From Pseudomonadota bacterium (GTDB lineage: Bacteria > Pseudomonadota > Gammaproteobacteria > Burkholderiales > Rhodocyclaceae): DNA of 64,000 nt. Location of the stretch: assembly GCA_008501585.1 (NCBI GenBank), contig QQUN01000012.1, forward strand, positions 62,001 through 126,000, written 5' to 3'. This document shows positions 42,450-51,979 of the stretch, piece by piece. The notes beneath the pieces were generated by a model. It was given only the letters and a program-made list of their open reading frames with translations. It did no database searches and was not told the DNA's origin. A program made the position numbers and the translations under genes. Position 1 is the first letter of the stretch. Each line of letters begins with the position of its first letter.

Positions 42450-42508
42450 AGCGCTGGCGCATTGGCGGCGACTTGCCTAGAATCGCGTCGCTGAGTCAGG
42501 AGAGAGCG

Positions 42509-42694
42509 ATGGCACTGTACGAATCCGAACACACCAAATTCATGCGCGAATGGATGGCCAACCATCCGGACGAGCGTCAGGAACAGCAGGCCGGCCGTGC
42601 CCTGTGGTGGGACAAACCGCAGGACGCCGAGGCCCGGGCGCGCAACAACGACGCCAAGGTGCCGAGCAAGCCCTACTACTATCAGACGGATTGA
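42509..42694 (+). CDS. DUF3460 family small protein
   Basis: A 61-residue protein beginning MALYESEHTKFMREWMANHP and ending KVPSKPYYYQTD, the hallmark of DUF3460 proteins of betaproteobacteria. The middle WWDKPQDAEARARNN is charged and probably helical. No membrane segment or signal peptide is present. The function is unknown. CAGGAGAGAG just upstream is a strong ribosome site. Confidence 0.9.
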   Translation: MALYESEHTKFMREWMANHPDERQEQQAGRALWWDKPQDAEARARNNDAKVPSKPYYYQTD

Positions 42695-42742
42695 TGCGTC
42701 CGGCACCATCGAACGCGGCGCCTGCTTGCGCCGCCTGATGCC

Positions 42743-44152
42743 TTGACGCTGCCGCGCCGACTCGCGGTGGTGGATCTGGAGACGACCGGGGCCCACCCGG
42801 TCCGCGACCGGATCACCGAAATCGCCATCGTCCTGCTCGAGGACGGGCGGGAGGTCGAGCGCTGGAGTTCGCTGGTCAGGCCCGGGGTGCCGATCCCGGC
42901 CACGATCCAGAATTTCACCGGCATCACCGATGCCATGGTGGCCGATGCGCCCGACTTCGCCGAGCTTGCCGAGCCCGTTCTCGCCTTGCTGGACGATGCC
43001 GTGTTCGTGGCGCACAACGCGCGCTTCGACTACGGCTTTCTCAAGACGGCCTTCGCCGCGCTGGACACGCCCTTTGATGCGGCGGTGCTGTGCACCGTCA
43101 AACTCTCGCGCGCGCTCTACCCCCAGCACCACCGCCATGGCCTCGATGCGCTCATCGAGCGCCACGGCCTGCAGTGCTCGGCGCGTCACCGCGCCATGGG
43201 CGATGCCGAGGCGCTGAGCCAGTTTCTCGACCAGGTCCGTCAGGCCTTCCCGGCCGACACCCTGGCCCGGGCGGTCGAACGTGCCATGAAACAGCCGGCC
43301 CGCCCGCCCGGCCTGCCCGACGGCGTCCTCGAAGGCATGCCGGACAGCCCCGGCGTGTACTTCTTTTTCGGCGAGAACGACCTGCCGCTGTACATCGGCA
43401 AGAGCAAGCGCATGCGCACCCGGGTGATGTCGCACTTTGGCGCCACGCGCCTGAGCGGCAAGGAGGCCGATCTGGCGCGCCAGGTGCGGCGGGTGGAGTG
43501 GGAGCAGACGGCGGGTGAGCTGGGCGCACTGTTGCTCGAAGCCTGCCTGGTCAAGCACGACGCGCCCCTGCACAACCGTCAGCTGCGCAAGAACGAAGCG
43601 GTGTTCGGCCTGCGCCTTCTGCCGAGCAACAAGCGCAAGGCCACGGTGCTGGAGCGGGTGCCGCTCAGCGGTGGCGACCCACGCGGCTGGACGGATGTGC
43701 ATGGCGCTTTCCGCACTCGCAAGGAAGCCGACAACCTGCTGCGCGAGCTGGCCTATCTCTACCAGTTGTGTCCGCGACGGCTGGGGCTCGACAGCAGCCG
43801 CAGCGGCGCCTGCATGGCGCATCAGATGAAGCGCTGTGCCGGCGTGTGCGCGGGCAAGGAAACCCCCGCCGAGCACGACGCGCGTCTGGCCGGGGCGCTC
43901 GCGGGCAAGGGGCTCAAGCCCTGGCCGTGGGCGGGGCCGGTGTTGGTCGGCGAGCAGGATCCGGCCACCGGGTTGAGCGCCTTTCACCTGCTCGACGCGT
44001 GGTGCTACCTGGCCACCGAAGACACCGCCGACGCGGCCCGCGACCAGCTCGCCACGGCGACCTACGCCTTCGACCTGGATATCTACCGGCTGCTCCTGCG
44101 CTGGTTCGACGCGCCGGCGCACCGCCAGGCCGTCCGCCTCGCCGCGGATTGA
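42743..44152 (+). CDS. DEDDh exonuclease / GIY-YIG nuclease fusion (Cho-like)
   Basis: A 469-residue fusion. Residues about 5-170 form an epsilon-type 3'-5' exonuclease (VVDLETTG, HNARFDYGFL, HRAMGDAEAL). Residues about 195-290 form a UvrC/Cho-like GIY-YIG domain (DSPGVYFFFGENDLPLYIGK). A Cys-containing region (SGACMAHQMKRCAGVCAGKE) resembles the UvrC iron-sulfur or Cys patch. Such proteins are annotated as DNA polymerase III epsilon-like or excinuclease Cho and probably act in DNA repair. The only reasonable start is TTG at 42743, without a Shine-Dalgarno sequence; an in-frame stop lies at 42692. Confidence 0.88.
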   Translation: MTLPRRLAVVDLETTGAHPVRDRITEIAIVLLEDGREVERWSSLVRPGVPIPATIQNFTGITDAMVADAPDFAELAEPVLALLDDAVFVAHNARFDYGFLKTAFAALDTPFDAAVLCTVKLSRALYPQHHRHGLDALIERHGLQCSARHRAMGDAEALSQFLDQVRQAFPADTLARAVERAMKQPARPPGLPDGVLEGMPDSPGVYFFFGENDLPLYIGKSKRMRTRVMSHFGATRLSGKEADLARQVRRVEWEQTAGELGALLLEACLVKHDAPLHNRQLRKNEAVFGLRLLPSNKRKATVLERVPLSGGDPRGWTDVHGAFRTRKEADNLLRELAYLYQLCPRRLGLDSSRSGACMAHQMKRCAGVCAGKETPAEHDARLAGALAGKGLKPWPWAGPVLVGEQDPATGLSAFHLLDAWCYLATEDTADAARDQLATATYAFDLDIYRLLLRWFDAPAHRQAVRLAAD

Positions 44153-44185
44153 CGCGCGCGTTCGAGCGCGCTTTCCCGGGCTAGT

Positions 44186-44199
44186 TTGATCGCAATCAA
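44186..44199. promoter_or_regulatory. FNR/Anr box of the nap operon
   Basis: TTGAT-CGCA-ATCAA is a perfect match to the FNR consensus TTGAT-N4-ATCAA. TCCAAT at 44222-44227 is a plausible -10, which would place the box near -41, the class II activating position. It predicts anaerobic induction of napF onward. Confidence 0.85.
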
Positions 44200-44264
44200 G
44201 TCAAACGGCTGTTGGCGGGTGTCCAATAAGAACCCACACGGTTTCTAGGGACTTTTGGTCCGTC

Positions 44265-44759
44265 ATGGATGTCGCCCGTCGCGGTTTTCTCCGCGGCCGT
44301 TTTCGCCAAGTCGCTGCGCAAGCCCGCCCGCCATGGGCGTTGGCCGAGGCCGAGTTCGTCCAGCGCTGTTCGCGCTGCGACGATTGTGTGAGCGCTTGCC
44401 CGACCGGGGTGGTGCGCATTGGCGACGGGGGGTTTCCGACGATCGATTTCGCCCATGGCGAGTGCACCTTCTGCGGTGATTGCGCCACGGCCTGCGAAAG
44501 CGGTGCGATCCGGCGTGATGCGGGTGTGCCGGCGTGGGCCATGAAGGCCCGTCTGGGTGATGCGTGTGTGGCCCGCAAGGGCGTGGAATGCCGGATTTGT
44601 GGCGAGAACTGTGAAGCCGGCGCCATTCGTTTCCGGCCGGCGCTGGGCGGCATTTCCCGGCCGGCGCTGGATGCAGTGGCATGTACTGGCTGTGGCGCCT
44701 GCGTGGCGCCGTGTCCTGTCGGCGCCATCGCCGTCAGCAACCCGATGGAGAGTCAATGA
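44265..44759 (+). CDS. napF: Ferredoxin-type protein NapF
   Basis: A 164-residue iron-sulfur protein with four Cys clusters: CSRCDDCVSACP, CTFCGDCATACE, CRICGENC with flanking Cys, and CTGCGACVAPCP. NapF is a cytoplasmic accessory protein that helps mature NapA before export. It is the first gene of the nap operon, behind an FNR box, and its stop overlaps the napD start. The RR near the N-terminus (ARRGFLRGRF) is typical of NapF. Confidence 0.93.
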   Translation: MDVARRGFLRGRFRQVAAQARPPWALAEAEFVQRCSRCDDCVSACPTGVVRIGDGGFPTIDFAHGECTFCGDCATACESGAIRRDAGVPAWAMKARLGDACVARKGVECRICGENCEAGAIRFRPALGGISRPALDAVACTGCGACVAPCPVGAIAVSNPMESQ

Positions 44760-45019
44760 TGAAAATCGCAAGTCTTGTGGTTCGGGTCGCCCCCGAACAC
44801 ATCCGGGCGCTGACCGAGGCGCTACTGGAAATCCCCGGCGTCGAGGTGCATGGCGCATCGCCTGAGCAGGGTCGCTTGATCGTGACCGTGGAGGACGGCG
44901 AGGGCTACTCGACGATGGATTCCATTCTGGCGGTCAACCTGAACAAGATGGTGCTCGGGGTGACGATGGCATATGAATATACCGATGAAGGTCTCGAATT
45001 GCAGGAACAGGAGGCGTGA
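44756..45019 (+). CDS. napD: NapA chaperone NapD
   Basis: An 87-residue Nap[21 protein letters not shown], then IPGVEVHG and GRLIVTVE. It binds the Tat signal peptide of NapA and delays export until the molybdenum cofactor is inserted. The ATG overlaps the napF stop codon (ATGA), showing translational coupling; napA follows after 1 bp. Confidence 0.93.
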   Translation: MMKIASLVVRVAPEHIRALTEALLEIPGVEVHGASPEQGRLIVTVEDGEGYSTMDSILAVNLNKMVLGVTMAYEYTDEGLELQEQEA

Positions 45020-45020
45020 A

Positions 45021-47564
45021 ATGACTATGGATCGACGTGGTTTCATCAAGGCCAATGCCGTTGCGGCGGCTGCGGCAACAGCGGGGATCAGCCTGCCTGT
45101 GACGGCACAGGCAGCCAACGCAACGGCGACGGATGTGCGCTGGGACAAGGCGGCCTGCCGCTTCTGCGGCACCGGCTGTTCGGTGCTGGTGGGCGTGCAG
45201 AACGGGCGCGTGGTGGCCACCCAGGGTGACCCGGATGCGCCGGTGAACCGGGGCCTGAACTGTATCAAGGGCTACTTCCTGTCCAAGATCATGTACGGCG
45301 AGGATCGCCTCACCAAGCCGCTGCTGCGCATGAAGAACGGCAAGTTCGACAAGAACGGCGAATTCACGCCGATCTCGTGGGACCAGGCCTTCGACATCAT
45401 GGCCGAGAAATGGAAGGCGGCCATCGCCAACGACCTGAAAGCCAACGCCGGCAAGCCGGCCGATCAGCTCACCTCGAGCATCGGCATGTTCGGTTCCGGC
45501 CAGTGGACGGTGTGGGAAGGCTATGCCGCCGCCAAGCTGTGGAAGGCCGGCTTCCGCTCCAACAACATCGACCCGAACGCGCGCCACTGCATGGCCTCGG
45601 CCGTGGCCGGCTTCATCCGCACCTTCGGCATCGACGAGCCGATGGGCTGCTATGACGACATCGAGAACGCCGACGCCTTCGTGCTGTGGGGTTCGAACAT
45701 GGCGGAGATGCACCCGATCCTGTGGTCGCGCCTGACCGATCGGCGCCTGACCCACAAGGGCAGCGAAGTGCATGTGCTCTCCACCTTCGAGCACCGCTCC
45801 TTCGAACTCGCCGACAACGGCATGATCTTCACCCCGAACACCGACCTGGCGATCCTCAACTACATCGCCAACTACATCATCCAGAACAAGGCGGTGAACC
45901 TGGAGTTCGTGCAGAAGCATGTCAACTTCAAGAAGGGCAAGGATGACATCGGCTTTGGCCTGCGTCCGACCGACGCGCGCGAAAAGGCCGCCAAGAACGC
46001 CGACAAGGCCGGCGCCGCCGACCCGATCAGCTTCGAGGAGTACGCCGCCTTCGTGTCCGAGTACACGCTCGAGAAGACTGCCAAGCTCTCCGGCGTGCCG
46101 GCCGAGCGCCTCGAGAAGCTCGCCCAGCTGTATGCCGACCCGAGCAAGAAGATCGTCTCGTTCTGGACCATGGGTTTCAACCAGCACACCCGCGGGACCT
46201 GGGCGAACAACATGATCTACAACATCCACCTGCTGACCGGCAAGATCTCGACCCCGGGGTCGGGCCCGTTCTCGCTGACCGGCCAGCCGTCGGCGTGCGG
46301 TACGGCGCGTGAAGTGGGCACCTTTGCCCACCGCCTGCCGGCCGATCTGGTGGTGATGAATCCGGCCCACCGCGCCACGTCCGAGAAGATCTGGAAACTG
46401 CCCGAGGGCTTCCTCAACGGCAAGATCGGCTTCCATGCCGTGCTCCAGAGCCGCATGCTGAAAGACGGCAAGATCAGCTGCTACTGGACCTCGACCACCA
46501 ACAACATGCAGGCCGGTCCGAACATCAACGACGAGATCTACCCGGGCTGGCGCAACGAGAAGGCCTTTGTGGTGGTCTCCGACTGCTACCCGACCGTCTC
46601 CGCCCTGTCGGCCGACCTGATCCTGCCGACCGCCATGTGGACCGAGAAGGAAGGGGCCTACGGCAACGCCGAGCGCCGCACCCAGTTCTGGCGCCAGCAG
46701 GTGGCGGCGCCGGGCGAGGCCAAGTCCGACCTGTGGCAGTACATCGAGTTTGCCAAGCGCTTCAAGGTCGAGGAAGTGTGGCCGGCCGAGATGATCGCCA
46801 AGATGCCGGAGTACAAGGGCAAGACCCTGTACGACGTGCTCTACGCCAACGGCCAGGTCAACAAATACCCGCTGTCGGATGTCGCCAAGGCCAACGATCA
46901 CGCCTGGGGCGGCTACATGAACGACGAGTCCAAGGAACTGGGCTACTACCTGCAGAAGGGCTTGTTCGAAGAATACGCCGCCTTCGGCCGTGGCCATGGT
47001 CACGACCTGGCTGACTTCGACGCCTACCACAAGGCCCGCGGCCTGCGCTGGCCGGTGGTCGATGGCAAGGAAACGCTGTGGCGCTTCCGCGAGGGCTACG
47101 ACCCGTATGTCGAGAAGGGCTCGGACGTGCAGTTCTACGGCCACAAGGACAAGCGTGCCGTGGTCTTTGCGCTGCCCTACGAGGATCCTCCCGAGATGCC
47201 GGACGCCGAGTACGACATGTGGTTGTGCACCGGCCGTGTGCTGGAGCACTGGCACACCGGCTCGATGACCCGCCGGGTGCCCGAGCTGCACCGTTCGGTG
47301 CCGGAGGCGCAAGTCTTCATGCACCCGGACGACGCGGCACGGCGTGGCCTGCAGCGCGGCATGAACGTGAAGGTGAGCTCACGGCGCGGCGACATGGTGG
47401 CGCAACTGGAAACCCGCGGCCGCAACAAGCCGCCGGTCGGCCTGATCTTCGTGCCCTTCTTCGACGAAGGCCGCCTGGTGAACAAGCTGACGCTCGACGC
47501 CACCTGCCCGATCTCGAAAGAGACCGACTTCAAGAAGTGCGCCGTCAAGGTGACCAAGGCCTGA
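45021..47564 (+). CDS. napA: Periplasmic nitrate reductase catalytic subunit NapA
   Basis: An 847-residue molybdoenzyme. A Tat signal ([16 protein letters not shown]) is followed by the [4Fe-4S] motif (ACRFCGTGC with a fourth Cys in LNCIKG) and the molybdenum-ligating Cys in [12 protein letters not shown]. It reduces nitrate to nitrite in the periplasm with electrons from NapB/NapC or NapGH. GAGG precedes ATG 45021; a second ATG two codons on is possible. Confidence 0.96.
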   Translation: MTMDRRGFIKANAVAAAAATAGISLPVTAQAANATATDVRWDKAACRFCGTGCSVLVGVQNGRVVATQGDPDAPVNRGLNCIKGYFLSKIMYGEDRLTKPLLRMKNGKFDKNGEFTPISWDQAFDIMAEKWKAAIANDLKANAGKPADQLTSSIGMFGSGQWTVWEGYAAAKLWKAGFRSNNIDPNARHCMASAVAGFIRTFGIDEPMGCYDDIENADAFVLWGSNMAEMHPILWSRLTDRRLTHKGSEVHVLSTFEHRSFELADNGMIFTPNTDLAILNYIANYIIQNKAVNLEFVQKHVNFKKGKDDIGFGLRPTDAREKAAKNADKAGAADPISFEEYAAFVSEYTLEKTAKLSGVPAERLEKLAQLYADPSKKIVSFWTMGFNQHTRGTWANNMIYNIHLLTGKISTPGSGPFSLTGQPSACGTAREVGTFAHRLPADLVVMNPAHRATSEKIWKLPEGFLNGKIGFHAVLQSRMLKDGKISCYWTSTTNNMQAGPNINDEIYPGWRNEKAFVVVSDCYPTVSALSADLILPTAMWTEKEGAYGNAERRTQFWRQQVAAPGEAKSDLWQYIEFAKRFKVEEVWPAEMIAKMPEYKGKTLYDVLYANGQVNKYPLSDVAKANDHAWGGYMNDESKELGYYLQKGLFEEYAAFGRGHGHDLADFDAYHKARGLRWPVVDGKETLWRFREGYDPYVEKGSDVQFYGHKDKRAVVFALPYEDPPEMPDAEYDMWLCTGRVLEHWHTGSMTRRVPELHRSVPEAQVFMHPDDAARRGLQRGMNVKVSSRRGDMVAQLETRGRNKPPVGLIFVPFFDEGRLVNKLTLDATCPISKETDFKKCAVKVTKA

Positions 47565-47597
47565 TGTCGACAATGTAAGTGAATGAGGGCCGGACCG

Positions 47598-47621
47598 CGC
47601 GGGGCAATCCACCGCCCCGCG
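47598..47621 (+). promoter_or_regulatory. Intercistronic hairpin between napA and napG
   Basis: CGCGGGGC pairs with GCCCCGCG around 8 bases in the 73-bp gap, without a T-tract. It may protect the napA message or partly attenuate downstream genes. Confidence 0.55.
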
Positions 47622-47637
47622 TGAGCGGCCGCACACC

Positions 47638-48498
47638 ATGAGCACGCAATCCACTCGTCCTTCCGACAGCAGCAAGGCTGGCCAGGCGCGTCGCCGTTTC
47701 CTCAAGGAAATGGCCGGCGCGGCAGGCGGCGCCTGCATGCTGGCCCTGGGGGTTGGCTTGTATGGTGCGGAAGCGTCGGCCCGACCGGCCGAGGCCATCC
47801 GGCCGCCCGGTGCGCTGCCCGAGTCGGACTTCCTGGCCGCCTGCGTGCGCTGTGGCCTGTGTGTGCGCGACTGCCCGTTCGACACCTTGAAGCTCTCCGA
47901 GCTGGGCGACAACGTGGCCACCGGCACGCCCTTCTTCGAGGGGCGCAAGGTGCCTTGCGAGATGTGTGACGACATCCCCTGCGTGAAGGCCTGTCCGACC
48001 GGTGCGCTCGATCGCGAGCTGACCGACATCGGCAAGGCGCGCATGGGGCTGGCGGTGCTCATCGACCAGGAAACCTGTCTCAACTTCCTCGGCCTGCGCT
48101 GCGATGTGTGTTACCGCGTGTGCCCGGTCATCGACAAGGCCATCACGCTCGAGCTGGTGCACAACCCGCGCTCCGACCGGCATGCCATGCTGCTGCCGAC
48201 GGTGCATTCGGATCACTGCACCGGCTGCGGCAAGTGCGAGCATGCCTGTGTCCTGCCTGAGGCGGCGATCAAGGTGTTGCCGCACAAGCTGGCGCAGGGC
48301 AAGTCGGCCGAGCACTACCGCAAGGGCTGGGTGGAGCGCGAGGCGGCCGGCGGCTCGCTGATCGGCGAGCAGCAGCAGTTGCCGATGCGCGGGCTGGAAG
48401 ATCGCAAGTATGGCGATACGCGGGTTGCCCCCGGCTATGTACCGCCGGCGGCGCAGCCAGCCAGGCCCGGCGGCATTGACTCGGGGTGGAAGCCATGA
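47638..48498 (+). CDS. napG: Quinol dehydrogenase ferredoxin subunit NapG
   Basis: A 286-residue periplasmic iron-sulfur protein. A Tat-like N-terminus (QARRRFLKEMAGAAGG) is followed by four [4Fe-4S] clusters: CVRCGLCVRDCP, CEMCDDIPCVKACP, CDVCYRVCP with an upstream Cys, and CTGCGKCEHACV. With NapH it passes electrons from quinol towards NapC/NapB. Its stop overlaps the napH start by 4 bp. Confidence 0.94.
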   Translation: MSTQSTRPSDSSKAGQARRRFLKEMAGAAGGACMLALGVGLYGAEASARPAEAIRPPGALPESDFLAACVRCGLCVRDCPFDTLKLSELGDNVATGTPFFEGRKVPCEMCDDIPCVKACPTGALDRELTDIGKARMGLAVLIDQETCLNFLGLRCDVCYRVCPVIDKAITLELVHNPRSDRHAMLLPTVHSDHCTGCGKCEHACVLPEAAIKVLPHKLAQGKSAEHYRKGWVEREAAGGSLIGEQQQLPMRGLEDRKYGDTRVAPGYVPPAAQPARPGGIDSGWKP

Positions 48499-49406
48499 GC
48501 GCGGCCAGTCAAACCGGCACCAATGTGCCGCCCGTCTCGGGGCGCAGCGCGGTGATGATGCGTCCCGGCGCCGAGGCGGTCATCGAGAAGGGGTGGGTCA
48601 GGGCGCACAAATGGCTGCTGCTGCGCCGGCTGACGCAGCTGGGCATCCTGGCGCTGTTCATGCTCGGGCCGTGGTTCGGGCTGTGGATCGTCAAGGGCAA
48701 TCTGTCGTCGAGCCTCACGCTGGGCGTGCTGCCGCTGACCGACCCCTACCTGTTGCTGCAGTCGGTGGCGGCGGGGCAGGTGCCGTACAAGGAGGCCTTG
48801 CTGGGTGGGGGCATCGTGGCGGCGTTCTATCTGCTGTTCGGTGGGCGGCTGTTCTGCTCCTGGGTGTGCCCGGTCAACATGGTGACCGATGCCGCGGCGT
48901 GGCTGCGGCGGCGGCTGGGGCTCAAGGGCGGCAAGGTGCCCAGCGAATACACGCGCTACTGGCTGCTCGGCCTCACCGTGCTGGCCTCGGCGCTGACCGG
49001 GGCCATGGCCTGGGAGTGGGTGAATCCGGTGTCGATGCTGCATCGCGGGCTGATCTTCGGATTCGGCCTGTCGTGGGGCATCGTGCTCGGCGTGTTTCTT
49101 TACGATCTGCTGATCGCCAGCCGCGGCTGGTGTGGCCATGTGTGCCCGATGGGCGCGTTCTACGGCGTACTGAACAAGACGGCGTTGATCAGGGTCACGG
49201 CAGACCGGCGGTCGCGCTGCGACGATTGCATGGACTGTTTTGCTGTGTGTCCGGAGCCGCAGGTGATCCGGCCGGCATTGAAGGCGGTGGCGCAGGACCA
49301 CCCATTGATTCTTGACCAAGACTGTACCAGCTGTGGGCGTTGCATCGACGTTTGCAGCAAGGATGTATTCAGATTGACCACCCGATTCGATAGGAGCGAG
49401 TCATGA
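48495..49406 (+). CDS. napH: Quinol dehydrogenase membrane subunit NapH
   Basis: A 303-residue membrane protein with four helices and two cytoplasmic Cys motifs (FCSWVCPVNM, CGHVCPMG). Two C-terminal [4Fe-4S] clusters follow (CDDCMDCFAVCP, CTSCGRCIDVC). It oxidises quinol together with NapG. The start ATG at 48495 overlaps the napG stop and is preferred over 48486. The stop overlaps the napB start. Confidence 0.94.
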   Translation: MSAASQTGTNVPPVSGRSAVMMRPGAEAVIEKGWVRAHKWLLLRRLTQLGILALFMLGPWFGLWIVKGNLSSSLTLGVLPLTDPYLLLQSVAAGQVPYKEALLGGGIVAAFYLLFGGRLFCSWVCPVNMVTDAAAWLRRRLGLKGGKVPSEYTRYWLLGLTVLASALTGAMAWEWVNPVSMLHRGLIFGFGLSWGIVLGVFLYDLLIASRGWCGHVCPMGAFYGVLNKTALIRVTADRRSRCDDCMDCFAVCPEPQVIRPALKAVAQDHPLILDQDCTSCGRCIDVCSKDVFRLTTRFDRSES

Positions 49407-49852
49407 AAAACAAGACCCGTAATCTCGTAGTCGCCTTGCTGGCAACCATGAGCCTGGGCATTTCTCTCGGCGTTCAGGCCGCTGATGGCGTCCAGTCCCT
49501 GCGGGGACGGGATGTGGCAGACCCGGAGTTGCCGCCGGGCGGCTATGTCGTGGAGAAGGACCACGCGCCGATCCCGCGCGACTATGTGCAGCAGCCGCCG
49601 CTGATCCCGCACAAGATCGACGGCTATACGGTGACCACCAATTTCAACAAGTGCATGGACTGTCACTCCTGGACCCGCTACCGCGAGACCGGGGCGACCA
49701 AGGTCAGCCTGACTCACTTCAAGGATCGCGACGGCAAGGAGTTGTCGAACATCTCGCCGCGGCGCTACTTCTGCAACCAGTGCCATGTGCCGCAGACCGA
49801 TGCCCCGGCGCTGGTCGAGAACACCTTCAAGAAAGCCGAAGGCTTGCGCTAA
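49403..49852 (+). CDS. napB: Periplasmic nitrate reductase dihaem cytochrome NapB
   Basis: A 149-residue exported cytochrome. The signal peptide ends GVQA, and two haem motifs follow, CMDCH and CNQCH. It transfers electrons from NapC to NapA. The start overlaps the napH stop (ATGA). Its haems require the Ccm system encoded just downstream. Confidence 0.95.
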   Translation: MKNKTRNLVVALLATMSLGISLGVQAADGVQSLRGRDVADPELPPGGYVVEKDHAPIPRDYVQQPPLIPHKIDGYTVTTNFNKCMDCHSWTRYRETGATKVSLTHFKDRDGKELSNISPRRYFCNQCHVPQTDAPALVENTFKKAEGLR

Positions 49853-49875
49853 CCGTCGCGTCAAAGGAGTAAGAC

Positions 49876-50517
49876 ATGAGCTACGACAATAACAAGGGCG
49901 GTCTATGGGGACGCCTGCGCGGGGCCGGGCTCGGGCTGGTGTTGCTGGTGTTTGTGGCGGGCATCCTGTTCTGGGGTGGTTTCAACACCGCCATGGAATG
50001 GACCAACCGCGAGGCGTTCTGCATCTCCTGCCACGAGATGGAGGCCAACGTCTATCAGGAGTATCGCAACACCATCCACTACGCCAACCGCAGCGGTGTG
50101 CGGGCGACCTGCCCGGACTGCCATGTGCCGAAGGACTGGACGCACAAGATCATCCGCAAGATCCAGGCCTCCAAGGAGCTCTGGCACCACTTCCTCGGCA
50201 CGGTCGACACCCCCGAGAAGTTCAACGCCAAACGCCTGCAGCTGGCGCAGAACGAGTGGAACCGGATGAAGGCCACCGACTCGCGGGAGTGCCGTAACTG
50301 CCACAACTTCGAGTACTTCGACTACTCGATCCAGGGGCGTCGTTCGACCCGCATGCACCAGGACGGCTTCGCCGAAGGCAAGACCTGCATCGACTGCCAC
50401 AAGGGGATCGCACACTCCCTGCCGGCCGTGGAGCAGGACATCGGCAGCGACAAGGGCGGTGCCGCACCAGACGTGTTCCATCCGACGGAAGAAAAGCCGG
50501 CGGGCGGTCAGTCCTGA
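49876..50517 (+). CDS. napC: Tetrahaem cytochrome NapC (NapC/NirT family)
   Basis: A 213-residue protein. It has one N-terminal membrane anchor ([17 protein letters not shown]) and four haem motifs: CISCH, CPDCH, CRNCH and CIDCH. It oxidises membrane quinol and reduces NapB. AAAGGAG precedes the ATG. It is the last nap gene and is followed by a strong terminator. Confidence 0.95.
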   Translation: MSYDNNKGGLWGRLRGAGLGLVLLVFVAGILFWGGFNTAMEWTNREAFCISCHEMEANVYQEYRNTIHYANRSGVRATCPDCHVPKDWTHKIIRKIQASKELWHHFLGTVDTPEKFNAKRLQLAQNEWNRMKATDSRECRNCHNFEYFDYSIQGRRSTRMHQDGFAEGKTCIDCHKGIAHSLPAVEQDIGSDKGGAAPDVFHPTEEKPAGGQS

Positions 50518-50545
50518 CCCTGTCGGAGCAGTACGAATCGGGCAG

Positions 50546-50572
50546 AAGGGCCGCGCGAGCGGCCCTTTTTTT
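50546..50572 (+). terminator. Terminator after napC
   Basis: AGGGCCGC pairs with GCGGCCCT around GCGA and is followed by seven T. It separates nap from ccm transcription. Confidence 0.92.
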
Positions 50573-50633
50573 CGCGTCGCTCATTTGATTTCACACATAT
50601 CCTTTTACGCAGCAATGTGATTGAATCGCGGCC

Positions 50634-51260
50634 ATGCTGGAAGTCACCGAACTCGCCTGTTTGCGCGGCGATCGCATGTTGTTTGCCAATGTGGCCCTGA
50701 CCGTCCGACCCGGCGAGCTGGTGCGCATTGCCGGCCCCAACGGAGTCGGCAAGACGAGTCTGCTGCGCCTGCTGTGCGGCCTGGCGCTGCCCGAGCACGG
50801 GCAGGTGTGCTGGAAGGGCGTGCCGCTGGCGCAAGGCCGCGAGGCCTTTCATCGCGACGCGCTCTATCTTGGCCACGCCGCCGCCCTCAACGACCTGCTG
50901 ACGCCGCAGGAAAACCTGCGCTTTGCCGCCGCCTGCCACGGGCTGGGCGTCGATGCCGGCGCCTGTGAGCTGGCGCTCGAACGCATCGGCCTTGGCCCGC
51001 AGCGCGAGCTGCCGGCCAAGGTGCTGTCCCAGGGGCAGCGCCGGCGCGTTGGACTGGCCCGGCTGTATCTGTCCGAGAACGTCCCGCTGTGGATCCTCGA
51101 CGAGCCCTTCACCGCGCTCGACGTGGCCGCGGTGCGCGACCTGGCCGACTGGCTCGACCGGCACTGCGCACGCGGCGGCATGGTCATCATGACCACCCAC
51201 CAGGACGTGCCCTTTGCCACGCCGATGCGTACCTTTGACCTGGCGGAGTCGGCATGCTGA
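50634..51260 (+). CDS. ccmA: Haem exporter ATP-binding protein CcmA
   Basis: A 208-residue ABC ATPase. Walker A is AGPNGVGKTS, the signature region is VLSQGQRRRVGLARL, and Walker B is LWILDEPFTALD. It is the ATPase of the CcmABCD complex that releases holo-CcmE for cytochrome c maturation. It overlaps ccmB by 7 bp and begins the ccmABCDEFGHI run. Confidence 0.94.
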   Translation: MLEVTELACLRGDRMLFANVALTVRPGELVRIAGPNGVGKTSLLRLLCGLALPEHGQVCWKGVPLAQGREAFHRDALYLGHAAALNDLLTPQENLRFAAACHGLGVDAGACELALERIGLGPQRELPAKVLSQGQRRRVGLARLYLSENVPLWILDEPFTALDVAAVRDLADWLDRHCARGGMVIMTTHQDVPFATPMRTFDLAESAC

Positions 51261-51922
51261 GCGTCTTCCTCGAAGTCCTGCGCCGCGACCTGCTGCTGGC
51301 CTGGCGCAACCGCGCCGATGTGCTGGTCACACTCGCCTTCTTCACCATCGTCGCCTGCCTGTTCCCCTTTGGCGTTGGCGCCGAACCCAACCTGTTGCGC
51401 ACCATCGCGCCGGGCGTGCTGTGGGTCGCCGCCTTGCTCGCCACCCTGCTGTCGCTGCACCGGGTGTTTTCGCAGGACCACGCCGACGGGGTGCTCGAAC
51501 AGCTGCTGCTCTCGCCCGAGCCGACCGTGCTGTGGGTGCTCGCCAAGGTGCTGGCGCACTGGCTGACCACCGCGGTGCCGCTGATTGTCGCCGCGCCGGC
51601 GCTGGCTTTGCTGTTTGACATGACGCAAAGCGCCACCGAGGTGCTGATCCTATCCTTGCTGCTCGGTACCCCGATTCTGTCGCTGCTGGGCGGGGTTGGC
51701 GCGGCGCTGACGCTGGGCCTGCGGGGCGGTGGCATGTTGCTGGCCCTGCTGGTGCTCCCGCTGTTCGTGCCGATCCTGATCTTCGGTGCCGGCGCGGTGG
51801 ATGCCTACCTCGCCGGGACGGGCGCCACGGCCCACTTGATGCTGCTGGGCGGTGGCTCCCTCGGGGCGCTGGCGCTGGCGCCGTGGGCGTGTGCCGCCGC
51901 CTTGCGAATCGCGGTAGAGTAA
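51254..51922 (+). CDS. ccmB: Haem exporter permease CcmB
   Basis: A 222-residue membrane protein with six helices. It begins LEVLRRDLLLAWRNRADVL and contains HRVFSQDHADGVLEQLLLS, both typical of CcmB. It partners CcmA in the haem-handling complex. Confidence 0.94.
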   Translation: MLSVFLEVLRRDLLLAWRNRADVLVTLAFFTIVACLFPFGVGAEPNLLRTIAPGVLWVAALLATLLSLHRVFSQDHADGVLEQLLLSPEPTVLWVLAKVLAHWLTTAVPLIVAAPALALLFDMTQSATEVLILSLLLGTPILSLLGGVGAALTLGLRGGGMLLALLVLPLFVPILIFGAGAVDAYLAGTGATAHLMLLGGGSLGALALAPWACAAALRIAVE

Positions 51923-51979
51923 GGCCCCGAAAAAACAAGCGGTTGCCGGTGCAGCCGCTGATACTGACCTGTGAAGGCC

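Noticed and set aside
50573-50633. An FNR box upstream of ccmA
   Set aside because: TTGATTTCACACATATC has one good half-site only; the second half does not match ATCAA at the right spacing.
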